A DNA stretch of 64,000 nucleotides from Acidobacteriota bacterium (lineage in GTDB: Bacteria > Acidobacteriota > UBA890 > WLXD01): NCBI GenBank assembly GCA_012103255.1, contig WLXD01000001.1, positions 124,001-188,000 of the forward strand, given 5' to 3'. The position numbers and the translations under genes are program-made. Under the pieces are notes generated by a model. The model ran no database searches, had not been told where the DNA came from, and saw only the letters and a list, made by a program, of their open reading frames with translations. Shown here piece after piece: positions 1-8,939 of the stretch. Each line of letters opens with the position of its first letter. Position 1 is the stretch's first letter.

Positions 1-111
1 TTCGAGCGACGTATGGCCGCGGCCGGCTTCCTTGAAGTGCAGGCCCCGGTGGCGCGCACCGGAAAGAGCAAGGGCGCGCGGCACGTGATCTTCCTCGGTC
101 GAGCCGACTGA
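1..111 (+). CDS. C-terminal fragment of an unidentified protein, possibly a methyltransferase
   Basis: An open frame enters from the left edge and ends with TGA at 109-111, giving 36 residues. The segment reads as a basic strand ending in HVIFLGRAD, with GFLEVQAPVARTGK before it. The alternation of a short strand, a charged loop and a final strand resembles the last strands of class I SAM-dependent methyltransferases, but no catalytic part is visible, so this is a guess from fold style only. It lies 79 bp upstream of the purine cluster, and nothing shows that it belongs to it. Confidence 0.35.
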   Translation, partial: FERRMAAAGFLEVQAPVARTGKSKGARHVIFLGRAD

Positions 112-189
112 CCACTGGTCCGGACAGAATCGCGACGGCCCACCATCACGACGCGCTTTCACGCCCGTGCAGCGCCTATCCTTGAGCTT

Positions 190-771
190 ATGCATAGCCA
201 CCATCTGGACACGTGGGAACTTCCCGCCTGGGCGCTCGAAGTCGTCGAGGAATGGGACGATGCGGAAGCGGACGACGAGGCGCGCATGCAGCTCGCTATC
301 GACCTTGCGAGCTGCAACATCGCCGAGGGCACCGGTGGGCCTTTCGGGGCGGCGGTTTTCGATCGTGTGTCGGGCCGACTCGTGTCGATTGGTGTGAACG
401 CCGTCGTGCCGAGCAACTGCTCTCATGCCCACGCCGAGATGATGGCGCTCGCACGCGCGCAGCGTGACCTCGGAACCTACGATCTCGGGACAGCAGGTAT
501 GGAGCATGAACTCGTGACATCGTGCGAGCCGTGCGCGATGTGCCTTGGTGCGGTGCCGTGGTCGGGAGTCCGTCGCGTCGTCTGCGGGGCCACGGACGAC
601 GATGCTCGCGCCATCGGCTTCGATGAGGGCGACCGCGCTCCCGACTGGCAAGAGTCGCTGCAATCTCGCGGCATCGAGGTTGTGACGAGCGTTTGCCGAG
701 CTGCAGCCCGGGACGTATTTCAGCAGTACGTCGACGCCGACGGCTCGATCTACAACTCGCGCGAATCGTGA
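190..771 (+). CDS. Guanine deaminase-like nucleoside deaminase (CDA fold)
   Basis: This 193-residue cytidine-deaminase-fold enzyme shows the zinc site clearly: HAE at 81-83 (His ligand and catalytic Glu) and PCAMC with Cys115 and Cys118. The GGPFGA segment at 49-54 is typical of the bacterial guanine deaminase/TadA group. In this cluster the expected reaction is guanine to xanthine plus ammonia, feeding the xanthine dehydrogenase encoded at 6624-8823 and its small subunits. The start at 190 follows a TATCCT hexamer at 177-182 and has no clear Shine-Dalgarno, so a very short leader is possible. The stop overlaps the GTG start of the allantoinase gene (GTGA), which argues for coupled translation. 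A tRNA adenosine deaminase cannot be fully excluded, but the neighbours and the absence of TadA length features favour guanine. Confidence 0.8.
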   Translation: MHSHHLDTWELPAWALEVVEEWDDAEADDEARMQLAIDLASCNIAEGTGGPFGAAVFDRVSGRLVSIGVNAVVPSNCSHAHAEMMALARAQRDLGTYDLGTAGMEHELVTSCEPCAMCLGAVPWSGVRRVVCGATDDDARAIGFDEGDRAPDWQESLQSRGIEVVTSVCRAAARDVFQQYVDADGSIYNSRES

Positions 772-2159
772 CGCAAGGCGCCGAAGTCAACGCGCCACTC
801 GACGAGCTTTTCACCAGCAACCGGGTGGTGCTGCCCGAGGGCGAAGTGCAGGCGGCGGTCGGGATTCGTGACGGACTGATCGCGTGGGTGGGTGACGCCA
901 CTGAGGCACCCGCGTCCACGCGAGTCACCGAACTTGGCGATCTTGCGCTCTTGCCCGGCGCGGTGGACACCCACGTGCATATCAATGATCCCGGGACCGA
1001 CTGGGAGGGCTTCACGACCGCGGGACGCGCGGCCGTGGCAGGCGGTGTGACCACGCTTGTGGACATGCCGCTCAACAGCCTCCCCGTGACCACCACTCCG
1101 GCGGCACTCGACGCCAAGCGGATTGCGGCCCGTGATGGGTGCGCGGCGGACCACGGCTTCTGGGGCGGAGTCGTGCCAGGGAACCTCGACCAGATCGACC
1201 CTCTTGCCGACGCCGGCGTCCTCGGATTCAAGTGTTTCCTGTCGCCGTCGGGACTCGATGAGTTCGCGGCCGTCAGCCGAGACGACCTCGCAGAGGCGAT
1301 GCCGGCAATTGCCGCCACCGGGCTGCCGCTACTCGTGCACGCCGAGTCTCCTGACCTACTGACCGATCTCCCCGTTGGATGCGCAATCTACGCGGACCAC
1401 GTCGCGTCGCGGCCACCCGCCGCCGAGGTCGCCGCAATCGAGATGATGGCCGAGCTCTCGATCGCCGCTGGGTGCGCGGTGCACATTGTTCACGTTGCGT
1501 CGGCAGAAGCCGTCGGCGCCGTGCGCGCGGCACGGGCCGCGGGAGCTTCGATGACCGCGGAGACGTGTCCGCACTATCTGACCTTTGCCGCCGAGGAGAT
1601 CCCGCACCTGGCGTGCGCATACAAGTGCGCTCCGCCCATCCGGCACGCTGCCCACCGTGACGCCTTGTGGCGCGGTCTTGAAGAGGGCGCGCTCACACTC
1701 GTCGCTACCGATCACTCTCCCTGCCCTCCCGATCTCAAGCACCTCGACACCGGCGATCTCTGTCGGGCATGGGGTGGTATCGCGTCGCTCCAGGTCGGAC
1801 TCCGCGCGACTTGGACGGGTCTGGTGGCGCGCGGAGGCGGACTTGCGACGCTGATGCAATGGATGGCGCATGCGCCCGCCCAGCTGGCTGGGCTCGACAG
1901 CCGCAAGGGGTCCATCGCGCGAGGATTCGACGCCGATCTGGTGATCTTCGATCCCGACCGGGTCGAACGAGTGGAGGGGGCAACTCTGCAGCATCGTCAT
2001 TCGACCACGCCCTATGAAGACCTCGAACTGCGCGGCGTGGTGCTGGCCACCTACCTGCGGGGCGCGCGGGTATACCATCGCGACGAGTCCGGCACGGCAG
2101 TGTCGGACGTGTTTGTCGATGAACCCCGCGGCATGGATCTCTCGTGCCGCACGCCCTGA
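768..2159 (+). CDS. allB: Allantoinase
   Basis: A cyclic amidohydrolase of 463 residues that opens the allantoin ring to allantoate in the cytoplasm. Visible metal-site motifs in order are VDTHVH (His69, His71), the lysine that is carboxylated in this family (Lys155 in GFKCF), His191 in LLVHAES, His242 in IVHVAS, and TDHSPC with Asp315. CPHYLTF at about 267-273 is the usual dihydroorotase/allantoinase segment. The frame is open further upstream, but GTG at 768 overlaps the preceding stop as GTGA, gives the family's usual length and is the best start. The next gene begins 13 bp after its stop. The order allB-alc-uraD-uraH supports the allantoinase assignment over hydantoinase or dihydroorotase. 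Confidence 0.93.
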   Translation: MTQGAEVNAPLDELFTSNRVVLPEGEVQAAVGIRDGLIAWVGDATEAPASTRVTELGDLALLPGAVDTHVHINDPGTDWEGFTTAGRAAVAGGVTTLVDMPLNSLPVTTTPAALDAKRIAARDGCAADHGFWGGVVPGNLDQIDPLADAGVLGFKCFLSPSGLDEFAAVSRDDLAEAMPAIAATGLPLLVHAESPDLLTDLPVGCAIYADHVASRPPAAEVAAIEMMAELSIAAGCAVHIVHVASAEAVGAVRAARAAGASMTAETCPHYLTFAAEEIPHLACAYKCAPPIRHAAHRDALWRGLEEGALTLVATDHSPCPPDLKHLDTGDLCRAWGGIASLQVGLRATWTGLVARGGGLATLMQWMAHAPAQLAGLDSRKGSIARGFDADLVIFDPDRVERVEGATLQHRHSTTPYEDLELRGVVLATYLRGARVYHRDESGTAVSDVFVDEPRGMDLSCRTP

Positions 2160-2172
2160 ACACGGACTCGGC

Positions 2173-3147
2173 GTGAGCGAAACCCGAAGCAATACTCTTG
2201 GCCTCGTCGACTTGGCGTCCGCTCGCCTTGGCGGCCGGGTGCTCGATTCCAACGACGATTTCTTTGCGGCCAAGGAGAACCTCATCCTGCCGTCAGAACC
2301 GGTCTGGATCGAGGGCAAATACACCGATCGCGGCAAGTGGATGGACGGCTGGGAGTCCCGCCGGCGCCGGACTCCGGGACACGACTGGTGCACCGTGCGG
2401 CTTGCCGCGATGGGCCGCATCGAGTCGTTTCTCGTGGATACCGCGCACTTCACCGGTAACTACCCGGAGGCCTGTTCGGTGGAGGCCTACCGTGGCGCGG
2501 AAGACCCGGACGCCGATAGCGAATGGGTTGAACTCCTGCCGCGGCAGGACCTCGAGGGCGACTCGCGCCACAGCTTTGCCGTTGATAGCGAAGAGCCGTG
2601 GACGCACGTGCGACTCAACATCTTCCCGGACGGCGGTGTGGCGCGGCTGCGCGCGTTTGGCTTCGTCGCTCCCGACTGGCCGCGCATTCTGGACACCACC
2701 GACCTGACTGATGTCGCCTGCGTGCTGCATGGCGGACGGGTGACCGACTGCAGCGACCGCTTCTATAGCGCTCCTGAAAACATGCTCCTGCCCGACGATT
2801 CAGAAGGGATGCACGATGGCTGGGAAACCAAGCGACGCCGCGGCCCGGGACACGACTGGTGCGTCATTCATCTCGGACGACCCGGCCTGATCCGCCGCGC
2901 CACCGTGGACACGGCGTTCTTCCGAGGCAATTTCCCCGATCGCTGCAGCCTGGACATCGCCAACGTTGCAGACGGCGGGAGTCCTGGCGACGACGACTGG
3001 CAAAGCGTTCTCCCGGAAACTGCGCTGCAGGCCGACACACGCCACGAATTCGATCTGAAGCGTCCGGCCGTCGCTACCCACGCAAGGCTCAACATCTATC
3101 CGGATGGCGGCGTCGCGAGGGTCCGACTCCTGGCGGAAGTCGAGTAG
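2173..3147 (+). CDS. alc: Allantoicase
   Basis: A 324-residue protein built of two tandem jelly-roll allantoicase domains. Each contains the same signature: GKWMDGWESRRRR then GHDW in the first half, and GMHDGWETKRRR then GHDW in the second, each followed by an R/K-I-containing strand and a D-T-A-x-F-x-G-N-x-P segment. The family hydrolyses allantoate to ureidoglycolate and urea. GTG at 2173 is chosen because it follows the allB stop by 13 bp and gives the normal length with the N-terminal VDLASARLGG block; longer versions would read through allB sequence. It is the fourth step of the urate route encoded here. No ureidoglycolate lyase or amidohydrolase is visible in this window, so the fate of ureidoglycolate is open. 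Confidence 0.93.
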   Translation: MSETRSNTLGLVDLASARLGGRVLDSNDDFFAAKENLILPSEPVWIEGKYTDRGKWMDGWESRRRRTPGHDWCTVRLAAMGRIESFLVDTAHFTGNYPEACSVEAYRGAEDPDADSEWVELLPRQDLEGDSRHSFAVDSEEPWTHVRLNIFPDGGVARLRAFGFVAPDWPRILDTTDLTDVACVLHGGRVTDCSDRFYSAPENMLLPDDSEGMHDGWETKRRRGPGHDWCVIHLGRPGLIRRATVDTAFFRGNFPDRCSLDIANVADGGSPGDDDWQSVLPETALQADTRHEFDLKRPAVATHARLNIYPDGGVARVRLLAEVE

Positions 3148-3153
3148 CCCCCG

Positions 3154-3678
3154 ATGGAGATCCCGCCGCTCTATCCGGCGCTCGACGCGTTAAACGCGCA
3201 CTCGCATGCCGAGGCCGTTGCCGATTTCCGGCAATGCTGCGGCGCCACGACCTGGGCCGAAGCCATGGCGGCTGGGCGCCCCTACGACGGTCCTCATTTC
3301 GTCCACCTGCTGGCGGACACGGTGCTCGACCGGCTCGCCCGTGAGGACTGGCTCGAAGCCTTCGCAGCCCACCCGCGCATCGGGAAGCGCCACGCCGACG
3401 CAGCTTCCGACAACCCGACGGAGTGGTCCGAACAGGAACAAGCGGGAATGGCCGACGCCAACGCCTCGGTGCGCGACCGCCTGGCCGCGGGCAACGAGGA
3501 GTACTTCGAGCGCTTCGGCTACATCTTTCTGATCTGTGCTACCGGGCGAACCGCGGAAGAGATGCTCGCCGCTCTCGAGAAGCGCCTACAGCACGAGCCC
3601 GACCTGGAACTCGGTGTGGCCTCGGCACAGCAACGCTTGATTACCCACCTCCGGTTGGACAAGCTGCTCGCACCATGA
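3154..3678 (+). CDS. uraD: OHCU decarboxylase
   Basis: A 174-residue all-helical 2-oxo-4-hydroxy-4-carboxy-5-ureidoimidazoline decarboxylase, which turns OHCU stereospecifically into (S)-allantoin. The AHPRIGKRH segment contains the catalytic His73 typical of the family, followed by SEQEQAGM and the FGYIFLICATGRTAEEML stretch that holds the substrate-binding residues. It starts 6 bp after the alc stop, and its own stop overlaps the start of uraH as ATGA. That arrangement places both steps after urate oxidation in one translationally coupled unit. Confidence 0.93.
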   Translation: MEIPPLYPALDALNAHSHAEAVADFRQCCGATTWAEAMAAGRPYDGPHFVHLLADTVLDRLAREDWLEAFAAHPRIGKRHADAASDNPTEWSEQEQAGMADANASVRDRLAAGNEEYFERFGYIFLICATGRTAEEMLAALEKRLQHEPDLELGVASAQQRLITHLRLDKLLAP

Positions 3679-4016
3679 GCGCAATCACGAGTCATATCCT
3701 CGACGTGTCGCGCGGCCGCCCGGCCGCCAACGTCGGTGTCCGCCTCGACGTCGAAGTCGATGGCGAATGGCAGCAGATTGGTGACGGCACGACCGACGAC
3801 GATGGCCGCGTCAACGAGCTTCTGCCCGAGCACCACGACCTCGTGGCCGGCAACTATCGGATCGTGTTCGAGTCGGGCGACTACTTTGCCGGGCAGGACA
3901 TCGACTCGTTCTATCCGCGTGTCGAGGTGAACTTCCGGGTGGGGGCCGCCCGCGAGCACTTCCATGTGCCGCTGCTGCTCAGCCCGCACGGCTACTCGAC
4001 GTACCGCGGTAGCTAA
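3675..4016 (+). CDS. uraH: 5-hydroxyisourate hydrolase (transthyretin-related)
   Basis: At 113 residues this has the exact length of bacterial HIU hydrolases. It opens with ITSHILDVSRGRPA (the His of the SHILD motif lies in the active site) and closes with the diagnostic YRGS tetrapeptide that ends the family. It hydrolyses 5-hydroxyisourate, the product of urate oxidation, to OHCU for UraD. The ATG at 3675 overlaps the uraD stop by 4 bp. It is the last gene of the rightward group and ends 5 bp before the convergent DUF6986 gene; no terminator fits between the two. Confidence 0.95.
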   Translation: MSAITSHILDVSRGRPAANVGVRLDVEVDGEWQQIGDGTTDDDGRVNELLPEHHDLVAGNYRIVFESGDYFAGQDIDSFYPRVEVNFRVGAAREHFHVPLLLSPHGYSTYRGS

Positions 4017-4021
4017 CTCGT

Positions 4022-5320
4022 TCAGCCGCGACGGTTGGCGACGATCTTGGCGAACGATCGTGACCGGAACTCGTCGATCGTCAGGCCGGTGGCTGTGGCC
4101 TCTTCCTCGGTAATCGCGCCGCAGTTCACGCCGCGCAGAAAGAAGTTGAGTAGGCCCTGGCCGGTGGCCGCGTCGTCGAAGACATCTCCAACAAGCGTTG
4201 CCTGCGCGGCGACCGAGACGAAGTTGTGGAGACGCTCCGAAGCGGCGGCGAGACTTTCGAGAAAGAAGGCATATACCGCGGCATAGCGCGTGGGCAGCTG
4301 CGCCGGGTTCAGGTCCCAGCCCTGATAGAACCCGTGTCGTAGGGAGTGCCGGCAGTGCTGATAGTGCAGCTTCCACGCGTCGTGGAAGGAATCGGTCGAG
4401 CCCACCGGGATCACGTTGGTAGCGCCGTCCGACAGCCACACGCCGGTGCCGGCGAGCGCGACCTGCATATGGTGCCGGGCGAAGTCGCAGGCCGGGTGGT
4501 CGAGACTCTGGAACTGCGCGGTGATGCCGCAAGAGGCCGTGTAGTCGTAGACCCCGAAATGGGCGGCCACGCAACGGCCGTCCGCAGCGTCCACCAGGCC
4601 GTAGAGCGCGCTTGATCCGTCCGGGGCAAGAATCGACTGCGGGGTCTCCACCATGATCTCGAGCTTGAGACTGCCCGCGGCAAGGCCGTTGGCCGACTCG
4701 AGCTGTGCCAGCAGGTCGACGAGCATCTTCACCTGTGTCGGTGACGTCACCTTGGGCAGAGTCACGACGAAGTTGTCGGGAAGACTCCCCTCGCCCGCCT
4801 TGGCCAGCTGAGTAACGAACAGATCGAGCGTGCGCACGGCGCGGCGTTGGGCCTCGCCAGCGAGCGCCTTGATCCTGATGCCGATGAATGGCGGCAGGGC
4901 GTCGTTTTTCATCCCCTCGATCGCCGCGGCCGCCGCACTCACCGCGGTGGCATCTTCCTCATCATCCGGACGGTTGCCGTAGCCATCCTCGAAGTCGATG
5001 CGGAAGTCCTCAACGGCCTCGCGCTCGAGCTTCGCGCGCACCCGGCTGTAGAGCGTCGCACGAAGATCCGCGTCCGCCGCCAGGTCAATCGCATCAGCGA
5101 ACGTGTCGGGGTCGGGCCCGTGATCGTCGAGGGCAGCAAGGGCCATGCTGCCAAGGCGCTGCGCGGTGCCCGAGCGGAACAACTGGGCGCCACCGTAGAC
5201 CGTATGCACCGGCTGTCGATCAGGCGACTCCCCTGGATATGCGGCTGTATGGTCGGCGTCGATGGCGGCCACGTCACGGCCGATCGCGTCGCGAAGATCG
5301 TCGCTGAAGGTCCTTTTCAT
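4022..5320 (-). CDS. DUF6986 aldolase-like (HpcH/HpaI superfamily) protein
   Basis: A 432-residue protein that looks like a TIM-barrel aldolase of the HpcH/HpaI/citrate lyase beta group. DFEDGYG lies near 110-116, a metal-binding glutamate appears in MVETPQSI, and an aspartate in HFGVYDYTASCG. I recall this family (DUF6986, sometimes labelled phosphoenolpyruvate kinase) beside allantoin-degrading genes in Actinobacteria; its reaction is not established to my knowledge. Here it is the last gene of the leftward xanthine dehydrogenase operon, 12 bp after the FAD subunit, and it faces uraH. The position suggests a role in handling ureidoglycolate or glyoxylate at the end of the pathway, which is inference only. 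Confidence 0.75.
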   Translation of the reverse strand: MKRTFSDDLRDAIGRDVAAIDADHTAAYPGESPDRQPVHTVYGGAQLFRSGTAQRLGSMALAALDDHGPDPDTFADAIDLAADADLRATLYSRVRAKLEREAVEDFRIDFEDGYGNRPDDEEDATAVSAAAAAIEGMKNDALPPFIGIRIKALAGEAQRRAVRTLDLFVTQLAKAGEGSLPDNFVVTLPKVTSPTQVKMLVDLLAQLESANGLAAGSLKLEIMVETPQSILAPDGSSALYGLVDAADGRCVAAHFGVYDYTASCGITAQFQSLDHPACDFARHHMQVALAGTGVWLSDGATNVIPVGSTDSFHDAWKLHYQHCRHSLRHGFYQGWDLNPAQLPTRYAAVYAFFLESLAAASERLHNFVSVAAQATLVGDVFDDAATGQGLLNFFLRGVNCGAITEEEATATGLTIDEFRSRSFAKIVANRRG

Positions 5321-5332
5321 GGAACTCTCGAA

Positions 5333-6163
5333 CTAGCTGAAGGAGTCGCAGATCGGCTGCAGCGCATGGTAGAGCACGCGCCCGAAGACGCGGAGACGGT
5401 ATGCACCCGTCGAACGGATGTCGTCGATCGGAGTGAGATCTTCCGCGATTGCGTCGGCAAGATCGTCCGGACCGGCGACCGCCGTGCCGGCAGCGACGAG
5501 CGTCTCTACAGCGGCGCAGCGGCAAACGGTGGGAGCCATGCTGTTGGCGACAATGCGCCAACCCTCGGACGAATGGGCATAGGCAAGACCGACCTTGGTG
5601 ATTGCCTGCGCGGCGCGCGACCCGACCTTGATGAAATCCTGGTGGTCGTGCGCTCGAAGCGGCACGCGCACGGCCGTGATGAGCTCTTCCGGCCGCGCCT
5701 CGAGTTGCTTGTAACCGTGATAGAAGTCCGCGAGAGCGACCACACGCTCCCCGCCGTCGCGGCTACCGAGAACCACTTCGGCGTCATAGGCCATCAGCGC
5801 CGGAACGCCGTCGGCCGCGGGCGACGCGTTGGCGATGTTCCCCGCCCAGGTGCCGCGCGTCTGGATCTGCACCGCCCCTACGGTTGCCGCGGCCTGCGGC
5901 AGAAGCGGCAGTGCCGTAAACCGCGCATCGCGGATCACGTCCCAGTAGGTGGCAAGAGCACCCAGCTCCACAAAGTCGTCGCGGAACTCGACCGTGCGGA
6001 GCTCGTTGAGGTGAGAGAGATCCAACCAGGTCCGCTCATGCATCTCGTGGGCGCCCGGCCAGTGCACCATCGCATCGGTGCCACCGGCGATCGGCCACGC
6101 GTCGGGCTCCGTAGCTTTGAAGGCCAACGCATCTTGAAGCGAGGACGCGAGATGCACGCGCAT
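5333..6163 (-). CDS. Xanthine dehydrogenase, FAD-binding subunit
   Basis: A 276-residue medium subunit of a molybdenum hydroxylase. The N-terminal FAD fold shows AGGTDAMVHW at 26-35 (pyrophosphate-binding loop) and the second FAD loop TRGTWAGNIANASPAADGVPAL, where the GN-ASPAAD pattern is characteristic. The rest matches the C-terminal flavoprotein domain of carbon monoxide dehydrogenase. It passes electrons from the iron-sulfur subunit to NAD or another acceptor. The ATG at 6163 overlaps the stop of the 2Fe-2S gene as ATGA and gives the expected N-terminus; a longer frame reaching 6226 would read antisense-like sequence of its neighbour. Confidence 0.92.
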   Translation of the reverse strand: MRVHLASSLQDALAFKATEPDAWPIAGGTDAMVHWPGAHEMHERTWLDLSHLNELRTVEFRDDFVELGALATYWDVIRDARFTALPLLPQAAATVGAVQIQTRGTWAGNIANASPAADGVPALMAYDAEVVLGSRDGGERVVALADFYHGYKQLEARPEELITAVRVPLRAHDHQDFIKVGSRAAQAITKVGLAYAHSSEGWRIVANSMAPTVCRCAAVETLVAAGTAVAGPDDLADAIAEDLTPIDDIRSTGAYRLRVFGRVLYHALQPICDSFS

Positions 6164-6627
6164 CAGTCCGCCTCCTGACCTGACGGCAGTTCGATGCCGT
6201 CGATGATGCCGTCGTAGCCCGTGCACCGACAGAGGTTGCCCGCCATCAGCTGGCGCAGGTCGAACTGCGCGAGTAGCTCAGGGTTGGCCTCGGCCCAGCG
6301 GGCGGTCATGACAACGCCCGGAGTGCACGCTCCGCATTGCGTTGTCCCCGCGTCGAGCATGCGCGAGACATCCTCGGGCGTCACCGACTCGATCGTCACG
6401 ACTTCGCGACCGCGCGCCTGCCATGCAGGCACCAGGCACGAGTTGGTCGGGAGACCGTCGAGGAGCACCGTGCAGGCTCCGCACTCACCTTCGCCGCAAC
6501 CTTCCTTGGTTCCGGGGCAGTCGATTTCATACCGCAGCACGTCGAGAAGGCGCGCCCGCGGTTCGACCTCCAGCGTGCGCAACTCGCCGTTGAGCTGAAA
6601 CTCGATCTGTATCGGCCGATCGTTCAT
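6163..6627 (-). CDS. Xanthine dehydrogenase, 2Fe-2S subunit
   Basis: A 154-residue small subunit with both [2Fe-2S] clusters. The plant-ferredoxin-type cluster is formed by the cysteines of KEGCGEGECGAC plus a downstream Cys in NSCLVPAW, and the helical cluster by TQCGACTPG and LCRCTGY. The subunit relays electrons from the molybdenum centre to FAD. Both ends are coupled: its start overlaps the stop of the large subunit as ATGA, and its stop overlaps the start of the FAD subunit the same way. No signal peptide is present, so the enzyme should be cytoplasmic. Confidence 0.95.
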   Translation of the reverse strand: MNDRPIQIEFQLNGELRTLEVEPRARLLDVLRYEIDCPGTKEGCGEGECGACTVLLDGLPTNSCLVPAWQARGREVVTIESVTPEDVSRMLDAGTTQCGACTPGVVMTARWAEANPELLAQFDLRQLMAGNLCRCTGYDGIIDGIELPSGQEAD

Positions 6628-8823
6628 GTGCCGACTCCCTCGACCAACTGCATCAGGCGCTCCGGCGTGAGAGGAATATCGAGCGGCTCGACGCCCAGCG
6701 CGTCGGCCACCGCATTCGCCACAGCGGGAGCGGGTCCGTCGAGTGGCAGTTCGCCGATTCCCTTCGCGCCCAATGCGCCGTCGGCGTACGGATTCTCGAG
6801 AAACACCACGTCGATAGGCGGCACATCAGCCGATGTCGGGATGATGTAGTTGGTCAGCTGATTGTTGATCATCGCCCCATCGCGAAGACGGCACTCCTCG
6901 AAGAGCGCCCAGCCGATGCCTCGCACGATGCCGCCCTGGATCTGGCCGCGTGCCAACGTCTCGTTGATCACGTGGCCGATCTCCTGGACGCTGTGGAAAG
7001 CGGTGCAGCGTGCGCTGTAGGTGCGGAGGTCGACTTCCACTTCCGCCAGGTAGGCGGCCCAGGCGAACGCGCCGCAGGCAGCACCGCGGTAGTTGTCATC
7101 GTCCCAGACGACACCGGGCGGACGCTCGTACTCGGCTTCGGCGACCAACTCCTCATCGGGATGGCTACGGTGCCACTCACGGATCGCGTCGCGCAGCGCT
7201 GTGCCGCGCAAGGCGCGATCCCCGACCTGCGTGGCGAGGTCGGTGCACGCGTTGTCGAGAATCTTGCCGACAACCATCGATGTCCGCGAAGCGACGGTCG
7301 GCCCACTATCGGGTACGCGGTGAGTATCCGGAACCGCCACCACGACTTCCGTGGGCGGGAAGTCGAGCCGCTCCGCAGCGATCTGCGTGAACACCGTTTG
7401 CGCCCCTTGCCCCATCTCGGTTGAGGCCGAGAGGATCTCGACGCGACCGTCGGGCAATCCGGCAACGGCGACACGCGAGGCCAGGTAGACCTCGCCCGCG
7501 CCGGTAAAACCGGCCCCATGGTAGAAGGTCGCCAGACCCATGCCGCGGCGCAGATACGGGTGCGTCGCGTTGAACTCCTGGTGCGCCGCCCGCCGCCCGC
7601 CGCTCGTCGTACTCGGCGCGTTCGAGCGCGAGGTCCATCACGGCGACCCGGTCTGTGCCGTCATCGATCACCTGACCGGTGGAGGTCTCCTGACCGTCGC
7701 GAATCAGATTGCGGCGCCTCAACTCCACAGGATCGAGTCCGGCGGCGCGCGCCACCACGTCCATATGGCGTTCGTTGGCGTACTGCGTCTGCGGCGCGCC
7801 GAATCCACGGAAAGCGCCGTAGGGAACGGTGTTGGTGAGCACCGCCTCCCCCGTGATGCGCACGTTGTCGCAGGCGTAGGGCCCGGCCGCGTGGATGATG
7901 CCGCGACTCAGGACGACCGGTGAGAGCGTCTGGTACGCCCCACCATCGAGCACCACTTCGATGTCCTGCGCCACCAGCCGGCCGTCGGCATCGAGGCCGG
8001 TTCGGTGGCGCACGCGTGACGGGTGCCGCTTGGTTGTCGCGGCCATGTCCTCGTCGCGGTCATAGATGAGTTTCACCACCCGGCCCGACTTCATCGCGAG
8101 CAATGCGACGTGGATCGCGATTACCGACGGGAACTCTTCCTTGCCACCGAATCCGCCGCCGGTAGGCGCCCAGATCACGCGCAGATGGTCGCGATCCAAT
8201 CCCAGCGCCCGTTCGGCCGCGTTGACGATGTAGTACGGACACTGCATCGACCCTTGCACGGTGACCACGCCATCTTCGACCCAGGCCGCCATGCCCTGGG
8301 TCTCCAGGTAGACGTGCTCCTGGGCGCCGGTCTCGTAGGTGCCCTCGACAACCTGGTGCGCTCCCGCAAGAGCAGCTTCGACATCGCCCTTTTCAATACG
8401 GAGACGCTTCAGCACGTTGTCGTCGCCACGCTGAACCTGGGCCGGCGTGGGCGGGACGCGGAAGTCGAACACCGGCTCCTCGGCATCGACGACGATCTCG
8501 ATCTTCTTTGCCGCCCGCCGGACAGCGTCGCGCGAGTGATGCGCGAGGAGCAACACCGGCTCGTGGATGTGCCGTGTTTCGCCTGCGGCCAGAACCGGCT
8601 GATCGCCCTCGAGCACGAAGACCGTGTTCTGGCCGGGGATATCGGTGTGGTCAACGATCGTGAACTCCGACCAATCCACGTCGTCGGCAAACCGAACCTC
8701 GCGAATGCGTCCCCGCGGCGATGGACTCCGTACGGTCGCGCCCCACAGGTGGTCGCCCAGATCGAGGTCGTCGATATAGCGCTCGCGGCCGGTCAGCTTG
8801 GCGACGCCTTCGAGACGCTTCAA
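6624..8823 (-). CDS. Xanthine dehydrogenase, molybdenum-binding subunit, interrupted by a frameshift
   Basis: The large subunit oxidises hypoxanthine and xanthine to urate at a molybdopterin centre. Its N-terminal part (start at 8823, MKRLEGVAKLTGRERYIDDL) contains GGGFGGKEE, the typical Mo-cofactor loop, and AFRGFGAPQ. It stays in one frame until the tandem repeat at 7584-7603. The C-terminal part (HQEFNATHPYLRRGMGLA, then STEMGQGAQT and GAKGIGELPLDGP) lies in another frame and ends at 6624. Both halves are well conserved and abut with nothing missing: removing one 7-bp repeat unit restores a continuous protein of roughly 725 residues, which is normal for the family. As read here the product would be truncated near residue 505 after a missense tail. 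It is the first gene of the leftward operon. Confidence 0.85.
7584..7603. repeat. Heptanucleotide tandem repeat at the xanthine dehydrogenase frameshift
   Basis: Nearly three copies of CGCCGCC stand head to tail: two full units at 7584-7590 and 7591-7597, then CGCCGC at 7598-7603. Because seven is not a multiple of three, gain or loss of one unit changes the reading frame of the gene on the minus strand. The two conserved halves of the molybdenum subunit meet exactly at this repeat. Confidence 0.9.
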
Positions 8824-8939
8824 GAGTCCTCCGGAGACAGGATCGTGATCGGCGGTTCAGCCCGTTCGAGCGTGTATTCTGGCGGACCGTGGCGGCTTTG
8901 TCGTCAGCGAGTCGCAAACCACCCGCACAGGGAAGGCTC

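Noticed and set aside
7540-7620. Programmed ribosomal frameshifting as explanation for the xanthine dehydrogenase break
   Set aside because: No slippery heptamer of the X-XXY-YYZ type followed by a pseudoknot was recognised, and the 7-bp repeat explains the shift by itself.
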